Positions 49,131 through 57,791 of a stretch of DNA of 64,000 nucleotides are shown one piece after another (position 1 is the first letter of the stretch; every line of letters begins with the position of its first letter). The position numbers were made by a program, and so were the translations under genes. The notes below the pieces were generated by a model. It was not told the origin of the DNA. It searched no databases and saw only the letters and a list, made by a program, of their open reading frames with translations. Source of the stretch: Streptosporangium sandarakinum (lineage in GTDB: Bacteria > Actinomycetota > Actinomycetes > Streptosporangiales > Streptosporangiaceae); NCBI RefSeq assembly GCF_013409935.1, contig NZ_JACCCO010000002.1, positions 930,001-994,000 of the forward strand. The letters run 5' to 3'.

Positions 49131-50231
49131 CAGGCCCCGGGTCCCGCCGGCGGGCTCGGCCCGCGCGGCGGCCTCGGCGATCACCTTTCGGTAGACGCGC
49201 TCGTAGCCCGCGGCCATCGCCTCGACGCCGAAGTGGTCCGCCACGTGGGACCGGCAGGCGTGCGGGTCGAGCTTCCCGGCCGCCTCGATCGCCTCCGGCA
49301 GCTCCTCGGGCCGGTCCAGGACGAAACCGGTCACCCCGTCGGCGACGACCTCGGGCACCGCTCCCCTGCCGAACGCCACCACCGGCGTGCCGCAGGCCAT
49401 CGCCTCGATCATCACCATGCCGAACGGCTCCTCCCACAGGACCGGGAAGAGCAGGCAGTGGGCCGCCGCGAGCAGCTCGCGCTTGCCGACGGCGTCGGCC
49501 TCGCCGACGTACTCGGCGTCGGCGCCGAGCCTGGGCGCGACGTGCTCGGCGAAGTAGTCGCGCTCCACCGGCTCGGTGAGCTTGCCGGCCAGCATGATCC
49601 GCCGTCCGGCCGCGCGGGCGGCGTCGATGGCCAGGTGCGCGCCCTTGTCCTCGTTGAACCGGCCGAGCCACAGCACCCAGTCCTCCTTGTCCTCGCGGAA
49701 GGGGAAGGAGGCGATGTCCACGGCGTTGTGGACGACCCCGGCCCAGGGCAGCTCCGGGGCACTGCGCCGCTGCGCCCGGGAGATGCCGACCATCACCACG
49801 CCGGTGCCGAGCGAGCGGTAGTAGTCGCCGAACTCACCGTCCATCGTGAGGTGGCAGGTGATCACCGTCGGGACGGCCCGGCACCCGGCGTGCAACGGCC
49901 CGGCCAGCGAGTGGTCGTGGACGATGTCCGTCTCCAGGCCGGAGAGCATGCCGTGCGCCCTGGCCGCGTGCAGCACCTCCGGCATCGCCTCGCCGATCCG
50001 CTCCGACGGCGGCACGGCGTAGGTCGCCAGGAAGCGGGCCGACGTGCCGGGCTTGCCCGCGCCGATCAGGGTGACCTCGTGCCCGCGCCGCGACAGCCCC
50101 GCGACGAGGTCGGCCACCATCGACTCGATGCCGCCGTACGCCGCGGGCGGCACGTCGTACCAGGGGGGAGCGATCATCACGACGCGCAGCCCCCCGCCGC
50201 GCCACCCGGCCGGCTCCTCTTCAGCGATCAT
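49116..50231 (-). CDS. GT4-family glycosyltransferase
   Basis: 371 residues, GT-B fold. N-terminal acceptor domain: RVVMIAPPWYDVPPAAYGGIESMVADLVAGLSRRGHEVTLI. C-terminal nucleotide-sugar domain: VLWLGRFNEDKGAHLAIDAA and the EX7E motif FPVLWEEPFGMVMIEAMACGTPVVAF. All core residues are present, so it is a retaining transferase using a nucleotide sugar. The start overlaps the end of the debranching-type gene by 11 bp, and the two are surely co-transcribed. The pairing suggests the product is a small glucoside or an alpha-glucan; the acceptor is unknown. Confidence 0.9.
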   Translation of the reverse strand: MIAEEEPAGWRGGGLRVVMIAPPWYDVPPAAYGGIESMVADLVAGLSRRGHEVTLIGAGKPGTSARFLATYAVPPSERIGEAMPEVLHAARAHGMLSGLETDIVHDHSLAGPLHAGCRAVPTVITCHLTMDGEFGDYYRSLGTGVVMVGISRAQRRSAPELPWAGVVHNAVDIASFPFREDKEDWVLWLGRFNEDKGAHLAIDAARAAGRRIMLAGKLTEPVERDYFAEHVAPRLGADAEYVGEADAVGKRELLAAAHCLLFPVLWEEPFGMVMIEAMACGTPVVAFGRGAVPEVVADGVTGFVLDRPEELPEAIEAAGKLDPHACRSHVADHFGVEAMAAGYERVYRKVIAEAAARAEPAGGTRGLMPLN

Positions 50232-52431
50232 CCCCGCCCCCGCTCCCGGCCCCGCGGCCTGTCGATGTCCTCTCCCGGGTCCCCGAGTCCCGGGCCTGCC
50301 CGTCCCCGCGCCTTCTCCGGCCCCGGACGCTGAAGGCGCCGCCCGGGGCCGACATCGGCGGGCGCGGCTCGTCGTGCAGGATCATCCCCTCGGGCAGCCC
50401 GGCGACGGAGACCTTCCCGTCGCTGACCTCGATCGTCAGCCGGGACCCGGCGAGCGGCATCCCCTCGACCCGGATGTCCTCCATCGGCACGGGGTCCAGC
50501 CACACCTGCCCGTAGGGCACCCAAGGGTCGAGGCGGAGCATGTTGCGCAGCAGGTGGATGGGCGACGCGGCGGCCCACGCCTGCGGGGTGCAGGAGGTGG
50601 GGTAAGGCACCGGTGAGGAGAACTCGTCCCGGTCGAAGCCGCAGAACAGCTCGGGCAGCCGCCAGCCGAACGCCTCCGCCGCCTCCATCAGGCCGGAGGC
50701 GATCCGCCGCGCCTCCTCGGCGAAGCCGTACCGGATCAGCCCGGCCACGATGATGGAGTTGTCGTGCGGCCAGACCGAGCCGTTGTGGTAGCTCATCGGG
50801 TTGTAGGCGCCCATGTCGGAGGCCAGGGTGCGCACGCCGTACCCGGTGAACATGCGCGGCGAGAGCAGGTGCCCGGCGACGGACGCGGCGCGGTCCTCGT
50901 CGACGATGCCGGTCCACAGGCAGTGACCGGGGTTGGAGGCGACGGAGTCGATGCGGCGTCCCTCGCCGTCGAGGCCGATCGCGTAGTAGCCGCGCTCGGG
51001 CATCCAGAACCGGTCGTTGAACGCCTCCCGCAGGCGCGCCGCCCGCCCCTTCCACTCCTCCTCCACGGCGATGTCGCCGGCCTCGTGGGCGAAGTGGGCG
51101 CGCGCGTTGTAGGCGGCGTAGACGTAGCCCTGCACCTCGGCCAGCGCGATGGGCGGCCTGGCCAGCGTGCCGTCGGCGAAGGTGACGCCGTCGAAGGAGT
51201 CCTTCCAGCCCTGGTGGATCAGGCCGTGGTCGGTCTTGCGGCGGTAGGACAGGAACGGGTCGGCCGACCTGGTGATCCAGCCGAGCGCCTCGTCGGCGTA
51301 CGGCAGGAGTCCCTCCACCTCCGTGCGGAGCAGGCCCCACCGGCGCAGCTCGCCCAGCAGCATCACGAACAGCGGGGTGGCGTCCACCGAGCCGTAGTAG
51401 GCGAGGCCGCTGGCCTGGGCTCCGAAGCGCAGCTCGTGCAGGATCTTGCCGGGCTCCTCCTCGGTGAGCGGGTCGCAGGTCTTGCCCTGCAGCCTGGCCA
51501 GGCGGCGCAGCGTGCCGAGCGCCAGCGACTGGTCCATCGGCAGCGCCATCCAGGAGGTCAGCAGCGAGTCGCGGCCGAACAGCGTCATGAACCACGGCGC
51601 GCCCGCGGCGATCGTCGGCGGCTCCTCGGGCCGGTCGGGGTCGAACAGCCGCAGCGCCCCCAGGTCCTCCCGGGAGCGGCGCAGCACCTGGGTGAGGGTG
51701 CGGTCGGAGGTGACGACGGCCGGACTGAGCCGGTCCCAGTCGGCCCGACGCCGGGCGGGCTCGGCGTGCTCCAGCGGATGGCGGGTGGAGAACCGGGTGG
51801 GCAGCTCCTCACCGTCCAGGATCGGGTTGACCTGGACGGTGGCGGTCCACTCCCCCCGGGCGGGCACGACGATCCGGAAGGCGAGGATCCCGGGCATGGA
51901 GATCGGCTGCGGCTCGGCCACCACCCGGGTCCCCCGGCACCGGCTCGCGGAGCAGATCATCAGGCCCGTCCGGTCGGGCGTCGTCTCCACGTCGAGCGCG
52001 TGCCGGATCCGCCCCGCCTTGACCTCGAACAGGTCGGCCAGGTCGCCGGCCAGGTGGATGTCGACCAGGCATCCGGCCGGCTCGTCGGACAGGTTGCGCA
52101 GCGTCAGGTCCTCGCGCAGGCCGCCGCCGACGTAGCGGTCCCTGACCACCAGCAGGGTGCTCTCCGCGCGCCCCGGCCGCGGCGCCGCCCGGCCGACGAA
52201 CGTCGCGTGGTACGGCTCGGTCACGAACACGTTGAGCGGTTCCACCCCGACGTCGTCGATCCGCAGCTCCCAGCGCGACAGCAGCCGGGTGTCGGCGGTG
52301 TAGACCCCCTGCGCCCCGCCCGGCACGATGTCGCCGCCGCGCCCGGACACGCAGAAGGAACCGCTTTCCACCAGGGTCACCGCGCTGTCGCCCAGTGCGC
52401 CGGGCTGGCCCTCGAAAGTCCACCCGTTCAC
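50221..52431 (-). CDS. Amylo-alpha-1,6-glucosidase / glycogen-debranching family protein
   Basis: 736 residues. Residues about 15-210 form the beta-sandwich N-terminal domain of the GDE_N type (SGSFCVSGRGGDIVPGGAQGVYTADTRLLSRWEL), then an (alpha/alpha)6 barrel (about 260-640: PWFMTLFGRDSLLTSWMALP, MSYHNGSVWPHDNSIIVAG, PELFCGFDRDEF). The barrel acids in FGRDS and WPHDN are the expected catalytic region of GH63/GH133-like enzymes. It should hydrolyse an alpha-1,6 glucoside or a glucosyl storage compound. GTG 52431 has GGAGAG upstream. It is the first gene of a two-gene operon with the GT4 gene, divergent from the amidase. Confidence 0.9.
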   Translation of the reverse strand: MNGWTFEGQPGALGDSAVTLVESGSFCVSGRGGDIVPGGAQGVYTADTRLLSRWELRIDDVGVEPLNVFVTEPYHATFVGRAAPRPGRAESTLLVVRDRYVGGGLREDLTLRNLSDEPAGCLVDIHLAGDLADLFEVKAGRIRHALDVETTPDRTGLMICSASRCRGTRVVAEPQPISMPGILAFRIVVPARGEWTATVQVNPILDGEELPTRFSTRHPLEHAEPARRRADWDRLSPAVVTSDRTLTQVLRRSREDLGALRLFDPDRPEEPPTIAAGAPWFMTLFGRDSLLTSWMALPMDQSLALGTLRRLARLQGKTCDPLTEEEPGKILHELRFGAQASGLAYYGSVDATPLFVMLLGELRRWGLLRTEVEGLLPYADEALGWITRSADPFLSYRRKTDHGLIHQGWKDSFDGVTFADGTLARPPIALAEVQGYVYAAYNARAHFAHEAGDIAVEEEWKGRAARLREAFNDRFWMPERGYYAIGLDGEGRRIDSVASNPGHCLWTGIVDEDRAASVAGHLLSPRMFTGYGVRTLASDMGAYNPMSYHNGSVWPHDNSIIVAGLIRYGFAEEARRIASGLMEAAEAFGWRLPELFCGFDRDEFSSPVPYPTSCTPQAWAAASPIHLLRNMLRLDPWVPYGQVWLDPVPMEDIRVEGMPLAGSRLTIEVSDGKVSVAGLPEGMILHDEPRPPMSAPGGAFSVRGRRRRGDGQARDSGTRERTSTGRGAGSGGGDDR

Positions 52432-52642
52432 GTCTTCTCTCCAGTGCGTACGGCTCGCGGGCCTTCGCCTCCAACCCGTTGCCCTTCCCGCCCCGCACGG
52501 GAGGGGAACCGCCCACAGGATCCCAATGCGCAGGTTTTACCTGATCAGCGCCGTATCCTCCGCCCGCTCGACGTGACCGCCGCATCGTGAGCGGATCGAT
52601 CCGTTCGGGTCACGGAGACGGCCGAGGCCGGAAGCCGCCGGG

Positions 52643-52723
52643 TTGACAGGGTGAAGAAATTCTTCGCTACGTGTCGGCAAAGTGAAGAATGTTATTGACA
52701 TCGCGGGCCCGGCTTCGCAGGCT
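52643..52723 (+). promoter_or_regulatory. Promoter region of the secreted amidase with GTGAAGAA repeats
   Basis: TTGACA (52695-52700), 17 bp, CAGGCT (52718-52723) is the best promoter; another TTGACA lies at 52643-52648. A 13-bp palindrome GAAGAAATTCTTC (52653-52665) and a second GTGAAGAA (52682-52689), 31 bp from the first, precede it. The sequence resembles operators of MurR/RpiR-type sugar-phosphate regulators, which fits a peptidoglycan-recycling signal; that link is inferred. Confidence 0.55.
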
Positions 52724-52758
52724 GTCTCGCATCGGATCCCCCCAGCCGAGGAGCGTTC

Positions 52759-54693
52759 GTGCGACGATCGTCCCCCCTCCGCCTGGCGGCCGCGGCCATC
52801 GTGGTCGCAGGCGGCCTCTCCCTAGCGCAACCGGCCTCCGCCACGCAGACGGCCGTTCCCGACAGCCGGCAGGCGGCCTTCACCGAGGCGGCCAAGGCGT
52901 ACGGCGTGCCCGAGAGCGTCCTGCTCGGCGTGTCCTACCTGGAGTCCCGCTGGGACACCAACGCGGGCAAGCCGAGCAGTTCCGCCGGGTACGGCCCGAT
53001 GCACCTCACCGACGCGGCCGAGCTGAGCGGCGGGAACCACCACGCCGAGGGCACCGAGGACGCCCGGGGCGACGAGGGCCGCCCGCTGCCGGCCCCCCAG
53101 GCGGCGCCGGCGCCCGCCGAGGTCCCCGCCTCGCTCAGGACGCTGGAGAAGGCGGCCCAGCTCACCGGCGCGAGCCGCGAGGAACTACGCGGCGACCCGG
53201 CCGCCAACATCCGCGGCGGCGCGGCCCTGCTGGCCGACTACCAGAAGGCGCTCGGCGCGCCGCTCAGCGACGACCCCGGCCAGTGGTACGGCGCGGTGGC
53301 CCGCTACTCCGGCGCCGAGGAGGCGGAGGCGGCGAAGTTCTTCGCCGACGAGGTCTACGCCACGATCGAGTCCGGCGCCGGGCGCGTCACCGACGACGGC
53401 CAGAAGGTCGAACTGCGGGCCGCCCCCGGCGTGCGGAAGATGGACGGCTGGCTGGACAAGCTGGGCCTGCGCCGGCCCGTCCGCGGCGAGGCCGAGTGCC
53501 CGCCCACCGTCTCGTGCGAGTGGGTCCCCGCGCCCTACCAGGCGCTGCCCGATGACGACTACGGCAACCACGACAAGTCGAACCGGCCGGTCAACCAGCA
53601 GATCGAGTACATCGTCATCCACGACATGGAGGGCTACTTCGCCCCCTCCGTGCGGCTGGTGCAGGACCCCGCGCGCCCGGCGAGCTGGCACTACTCGGTG
53701 CGTTCCGTGGACGGGCACATCGCCCAGCACGTGAAGACCAAGGACGTCGCCTGGCAGGCGGGCAACTGGTACGTCAACGCCAAGTCGATCGGCATCGAGC
53801 ACGAGGGATTCCTCGCCGAGGGCGCCTACTGGTACACCGAGGCGATGTACCGCAGCTCGGCCCGGCTGGTGCGCTACCTCGCCCAGCGCTACCAGGTCCC
53901 GCTCGACCGGGCGCACATCATCGGCCACGACAACGTGCCCGGGACGATCGCCTCCACGGTGCGGGGCATGCACGAGGACCCGGGCCCCTTCTGGGACTGG
54001 GCGCGCTACTTCCAGCTCCTCGGCCGCCCGCTGCACGGCACCGGCGGCCCGCGGACCGAGTCGGTGATGATCCTCCCCGACTACGACAAGAACCAGCCGT
54101 ACTACTACGGCTGCGACCGCAAGAACCCCGACGCCGACTGCGCCCCGCACGGCTCGGCGTCGGTCTGGCTGCGCACCGAGCCGCGTGAGGACGCCCCGCT
54201 GGTCAAGGACATCGGCAAGCACCCGACCGGCGACTCGCTCTACAGCGTCTACGACCACAGCGCCCGCGCCACCACCGGCCAGCGCTACGCCGTCGCCGAC
54301 CGCCAGGGCGGCTGGACCGCGATCTGGTACCTCGGCCAGAAGGCGTGGTTCCACAACCCCGCGTCCCAGCCCACCGCGGTGCCGTCCAAGGGCCTGGTGG
54401 TGACGCCCAAGCCGGGCCTGGCGAGCGTGCCGGTGTACGGCAGGGCGTACCCGGAGGCGGAGGCGTACCCGGCGGGCGTGCCGTACCAGGCGATCAGCCC
54501 GCTGCAGTACACCCTCGCCGCGGGCCAGCGCTACACCGTCGGCCTGACCGCGGTCGGCGAGTACTACCGGGCGGTGACCTTGGACCCGTCGAACCACCAG
54601 GTGATCCGCGGGAAGCAGAAGTACTACCAGATCCAGTTCGGCCACCGCGTGATGTTCGTCAAGGCCGAGGACGTGGTGGTGTCCGCCACCTGA
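52759..54693 (+). CDS. Secreted N-acetylmuramoyl-L-alanine amidase with N-terminal lysozyme-like domain
   Basis: 644 residues. Sec signal (MRRSSPLRLAAAAIVVAGGL...ASA, about 1-29). Residues 35-230 look like a transglycosylase-type domain, with VSYLESRWD (E62) and AGYGPMHLTDA. Residues about 275-420 are an Amidase_2 zinc domain: VIHDMEG (H288), SWHYSVRSVDGHIAQHV, SIGIEHEG, HIIGHDNVPGT (H390). The C-terminal 220 residues contain SH3-like segments (VWLRTEPREDAPLV, RYAVADRQGGWTAIWYLGQKAWF). Exported cell-wall hydrolase cutting the amide between MurNAc and the stem peptide. Start GTG 52759 with GAGGAG upstream. The fusion of both hydrolase types is notable. Confidence 0.9.
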   Translation: MRRSSPLRLAAAAIVVAGGLSLAQPASATQTAVPDSRQAAFTEAAKAYGVPESVLLGVSYLESRWDTNAGKPSSSAGYGPMHLTDAAELSGGNHHAEGTEDARGDEGRPLPAPQAAPAPAEVPASLRTLEKAAQLTGASREELRGDPAANIRGGAALLADYQKALGAPLSDDPGQWYGAVARYSGAEEAEAAKFFADEVYATIESGAGRVTDDGQKVELRAAPGVRKMDGWLDKLGLRRPVRGEAECPPTVSCEWVPAPYQALPDDDYGNHDKSNRPVNQQIEYIVIHDMEGYFAPSVRLVQDPARPASWHYSVRSVDGHIAQHVKTKDVAWQAGNWYVNAKSIGIEHEGFLAEGAYWYTEAMYRSSARLVRYLAQRYQVPLDRAHIIGHDNVPGTIASTVRGMHEDPGPFWDWARYFQLLGRPLHGTGGPRTESVMILPDYDKNQPYYYGCDRKNPDADCAPHGSASVWLRTEPREDAPLVKDIGKHPTGDSLYSVYDHSARATTGQRYAVADRQGGWTAIWYLGQKAWFHNPASQPTAVPSKGLVVTPKPGLASVPVYGRAYPEAEAYPAGVPYQAISPLQYTLAAGQRYTVGLTAVGEYYRAVTLDPSNHQVIRGKQKYYQIQFGHRVMFVKAEDVVVSAT

Positions 54694-54781
54694 CCCCCGG
54701 GACACCGGAGGACGCCTGACCCTCGGTGCGCCGGAGGACGTCCGGTCCCCGGTGCGCCGGAGGGCACGGAGAGGACATGAA

Positions 54782-54826
54782 AGGAGGAGGGGAGCCGGGC
54801 GTGTGCCCCGGCTCCCCTCCTCCTTC
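54782..54826. terminator. Bidirectional terminator between amidase and glgP
   Basis: AAGGAGGAGGGGAGCCGG (54782-54799) pairs perfectly over 18 bp with CCGGCTCCCCTCCTCCTT (54809-54826) around a 9-nt loop. It is flanked by A-rich and T-rich ends and lies between convergent stop codons. Confidence 0.85.
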
Positions 54827-54852
54827 TCTCCGTCCCCGCCCGGCCGCCGGGG

Positions 54853-57435
54853 TCAGCGCAGGGTGCCGTTGGTCATCCCCGCCGGCTCCTCCGGCACGGT
54901 GACCAGCCCCAGCTCGGCGGGCGTGTCCATGAGCGGGTGGTCGGGGACGACCCGGACGCTGTAGCCGAACGAGCCGGTGCGGTCCAGCGGGACGGTCCCG
55001 GCGAAGACGGCCCTGCCGTCGTCGCCGTCGGACTCCAGGGCCAGGGTCGTGTACGCGGGCCGTACCAACTCGTCGTGGAGCCCGACCGGGCCGTAGGCGG
55101 CCTGGACGCGGACGTCCTCCGGGCGCAGCTCGCCCAGCGCGATGGTGGCGCGCACCTCCAGCGACGCGCCCACCTCGGGGGTGTCGCCGAGGTTGGAGGT
55201 CTCCACGTGCTCCACCCGCACCCCGGGCCACGCCTGGGCGAGGCGGAGCTTCCAGGCGGCGAAGCCCCTGGCCGGCTCGTAGCCGTCCTTGAGCAGCGCG
55301 CGGCCCGACTTGGCGGCCGGGGTGTAGAGGTCCACGACGTAGTCGCGGAGCATCCGCCCGGCCAGGACCTTGGGCCCGAGGGAGGTCAGCGTGTGGCGGA
55401 CCATCTCCAGCCAGCGCAGCGGCAGGCCGTCGGCCGCCCGGTCGTAGAAGCGGTCGGCCACCTCGTACTCGACCAGGTCGTACAGCGCACCGGCCTCCAG
55501 CTCGTCGCGGCGGTCGGGGTCGCCGACGCCGTCGGCGGTGGGGATGGCCCAGCCGTTGGTGCCGTCGTACCACTCGTCCCACCAGCCGTCGCGGATGGAC
55601 AGGTTGAGCCCGCCGTTCAGGGCGGCCTTCATCCCGGAGGTGCCGCACGCCTCCAGCGGGCGCAGCGGGTTGTTCATCCACACGTCGGCGCCCTGGACCA
55701 TGAGCTGGCCGAGCGCCATGTCGTAGTCGGGCAGGAAGACGATGCGGTGCCGCACGTCCTCGGCGTCGGCGAACTTCACGATCTGCTGGATGAGCTTCTT
55801 GCCGCCCTCGTCGGCCGGGTGCGCCTTGCCGGCGATCACGATCTGGACCGGCTTGTCCGGGTCGAGGAGGAGCTGGCGGAGCCGGTCGGGGTCCTTCAGC
55901 ATCAGGGTGAGCCGCTTGTAGGAGGGCACCCGGCGGGCGAAGCCGATGGTCAGCACGTCCGGGTCGAGGGCGTCGTCGATCCAGCCCAGCTCGGCGCGGG
56001 AGGCGCCCCGGGCGAGCCAGGAACGGCGCAGCCGCTCGCGGGCCCCCTCGACCAGCCGGGCGCGCAGCCGCCCGCGGATGGCCCAGACGTCGGCGTCGGA
56101 GATCTTGTTGACACCCTCCCAGCCCTGGGCCCGCTCGACGAGCGCGGGCAGCTCCCGGCCGGCCAGCTCCATGATCTCCCGGCCGACCCAGGTGGGCGCG
56201 TGCACGCCGTTGGTGATCGACCCGATCGGTACGTCGGAGGCGTCGAAGCCCGGCCACAGGTCCTGGAACATCTCCCGGCTGACCTCGCCGTGCAGCTCGG
56301 ACACGCCGTTGACCCGCTGGGCCAGCCGCATGCCCATCGCGGCCATGTTGAACTTGCCGGGCTCCTTCTCCGCGCCGAGCGCGAGGATGCGGTCCACCGG
56401 GACGGTGGGCCAGGCGTTGTCGCCGCCGAACTGGCGGGCGATCATCTCGGCCGGGAAGCGGTCGATGCCGGCGGGGACGGGCGTGTGGGTGGTGAAGACC
56501 GTGCCGGCGCGGACCGCCTCCAGCGCCTCGTCGAAGGAGAGCCTGCTCTCGGTCAGCTCGCGGATGCGCTCCAGGCCGAGGAAGCCCGCGTGGCCCTCGT
56601 TGGTGTGGAACACCTCCGGCTCGGGGTGGCCGGTGACCCGGCAGTAGGCGCGGATGGCGCGGACGCCGCCGACGCCGAGCAGCAGCTCCTGCATCAGGCG
56701 GTGGTCGGTGCCGCCGCCGTAGAGGCGGTCGGTGACGTCGCGGGCGGCGACGTCGTTCTCGGCCACGTCGGAGTCGAGCAGCAGCAGCGGGACCCGGCCC
56801 ACCTGGGCGATCCAGATCTGGGCGTGCAGGGCGCGGCCCTCGGGCAGGCCGATCGCGGTCCGCACCGGCGTGCCGTCCTCCTCCCGCAGCAGGGTCAGCG
56901 GCAGGCCGCCCGGGTCGAGGGAGGGGTAGTGCTCCAGCTGCCAGCCCTCCGGTGACAGCGACTGGGTGAAGTAGCCGTGCCGGTACAGCAGGCCGACCGC
57001 CAGGATCGGCACGCCCAGGTCGCTGGCGGCCTTGAGGTGGTCGCCGGCCAGGATGCCCAGGCCGCCGGAGTACTGCGGCAGCGCGGCGGCGATGCCGTAC
57101 TCGGGGGAGAAGTAGGCGATGGCCCGGGGGGCGTCGGGGACCGTCTGGTACCAGCCGGGCGCGGTCTTGTACTCGTGGAGGTCGTCCGCGGCGTCGGCGA
57201 CCCGCCGCAGGAAGCGGCGGTCGGCGGCGAGCTCGCGCAGCCGCGCCGGATCGACGGCGCCGAGCAGGGCGACCGGGTCGTGGCCGACCCTCTCCCACAC
57301 CTCCGGATCGACCTCGGCGAAGAGGTCGAGCGTCTCGGGGTGCCATGACCAGCGCAGATTGCGCACAAGCTCGCCCAGCGAGGCCAGCTCCGGAGGAAGA
57401 ACGGTGCGGACGGTGAACCTGCGGATTGCTCTCAC
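54853..57435 (-). CDS. glgP: Alpha-glucan (glycogen/maltodextrin) phosphorylase, DUF3417 type
   Basis: Releases glucose-1-phosphate from alpha-1,4-glucan. 860 residues: an N-terminal DUF3417 domain (about 10-115: LASLGELVRNLRWSWHPETLDLFAEVDP), then the phosphorylase domain of the short actinobacterial/archaeal type. Visible family features: AIAYFSPEYGIAAALPQYSGGLGILAGDHLKAASD, VFHTNEGHAGFLGLERI, TTHTPVPAGIDRFP, and the PLP site GTSGMKAALNGGLNLSIRDGWWDE. GTG 57435 has no clear RBS but TAGGGT (57449-57444) lies 8 nt upstream, so it may be leaderless. It diverges from glgE and acts on the polymer GlgE makes. Confidence 0.95.
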   Translation of the reverse strand: MRAIRRFTVRTVLPPELASLGELVRNLRWSWHPETLDLFAEVDPEVWERVGHDPVALLGAVDPARLRELAADRRFLRRVADAADDLHEYKTAPGWYQTVPDAPRAIAYFSPEYGIAAALPQYSGGLGILAGDHLKAASDLGVPILAVGLLYRHGYFTQSLSPEGWQLEHYPSLDPGGLPLTLLREEDGTPVRTAIGLPEGRALHAQIWIAQVGRVPLLLLDSDVAENDVAARDVTDRLYGGGTDHRLMQELLLGVGGVRAIRAYCRVTGHPEPEVFHTNEGHAGFLGLERIRELTESRLSFDEALEAVRAGTVFTTHTPVPAGIDRFPAEMIARQFGGDNAWPTVPVDRILALGAEKEPGKFNMAAMGMRLAQRVNGVSELHGEVSREMFQDLWPGFDASDVPIGSITNGVHAPTWVGREIMELAGRELPALVERAQGWEGVNKISDADVWAIRGRLRARLVEGARERLRRSWLARGASRAELGWIDDALDPDVLTIGFARRVPSYKRLTLMLKDPDRLRQLLLDPDKPVQIVIAGKAHPADEGGKKLIQQIVKFADAEDVRHRIVFLPDYDMALGQLMVQGADVWMNNPLRPLEACGTSGMKAALNGGLNLSIRDGWWDEWYDGTNGWAIPTADGVGDPDRRDELEAGALYDLVEYEVADRFYDRAADGLPLRWLEMVRHTLTSLGPKVLAGRMLRDYVVDLYTPAAKSGRALLKDGYEPARGFAAWKLRLAQAWPGVRVEHVETSNLGDTPEVGASLEVRATIALGELRPEDVRVQAAYGPVGLHDELVRPAYTTLALESDGDDGRAVFAGTVPLDRTGSFGYSVRVVPDHPLMDTPAELGLVTVPEEPAGMTNGTLR

Positions 57436-57791
57436 GCTGCCAGACCCTAGTTACTCAGCGCCACGGATGGCGACCTCGACACTCACGCGTCTCCCCCTCA
57501 CCGCTATCAATCGCCCCCAAACACATCAAAGAAGGGTCGATCGCGGGGTGGCCGTTCACCGGCCCAACTCGCCCGGGAAAGCGGGGGTTCCCCGGTCTTT
57601 CCCTCACAGGTATGAAGATGGACTATTGGGGCAGGCATCTAGGGGCCGACCGCTCCACCCCCTCGGGAACCGGTCCCCCGCGAGCGTGGTCACGCCCCCG
57701 GGTGCCGGTCACGGGGTTGTTTGAAAAAACGAAGATCTTTCCTTGCCGACTCTCCGGCGGCACCGGTGTGCCGTCGCTACCTTGAGACGCG
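57436..57791. promoter_or_regulatory. Divergent glgP/glgE intergenic region
   Basis: No gene seen in 356 bp. For glgP a -10 TAGGGT lies at 57449-57444. For glgE a -10 TACCTT at 57778-57783 ends 8 nt before the ATG, with no RBS, so this gene too may be leaderless. An inverted repeat GGGAAAG (57575-57581)/CTTTCCC (57597-57603) with inner CGGGG/CCCCG pairing sits in the middle, and an A/T-rich tract (about 57718-57740) precedes glgE. Confidence 0.5.
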
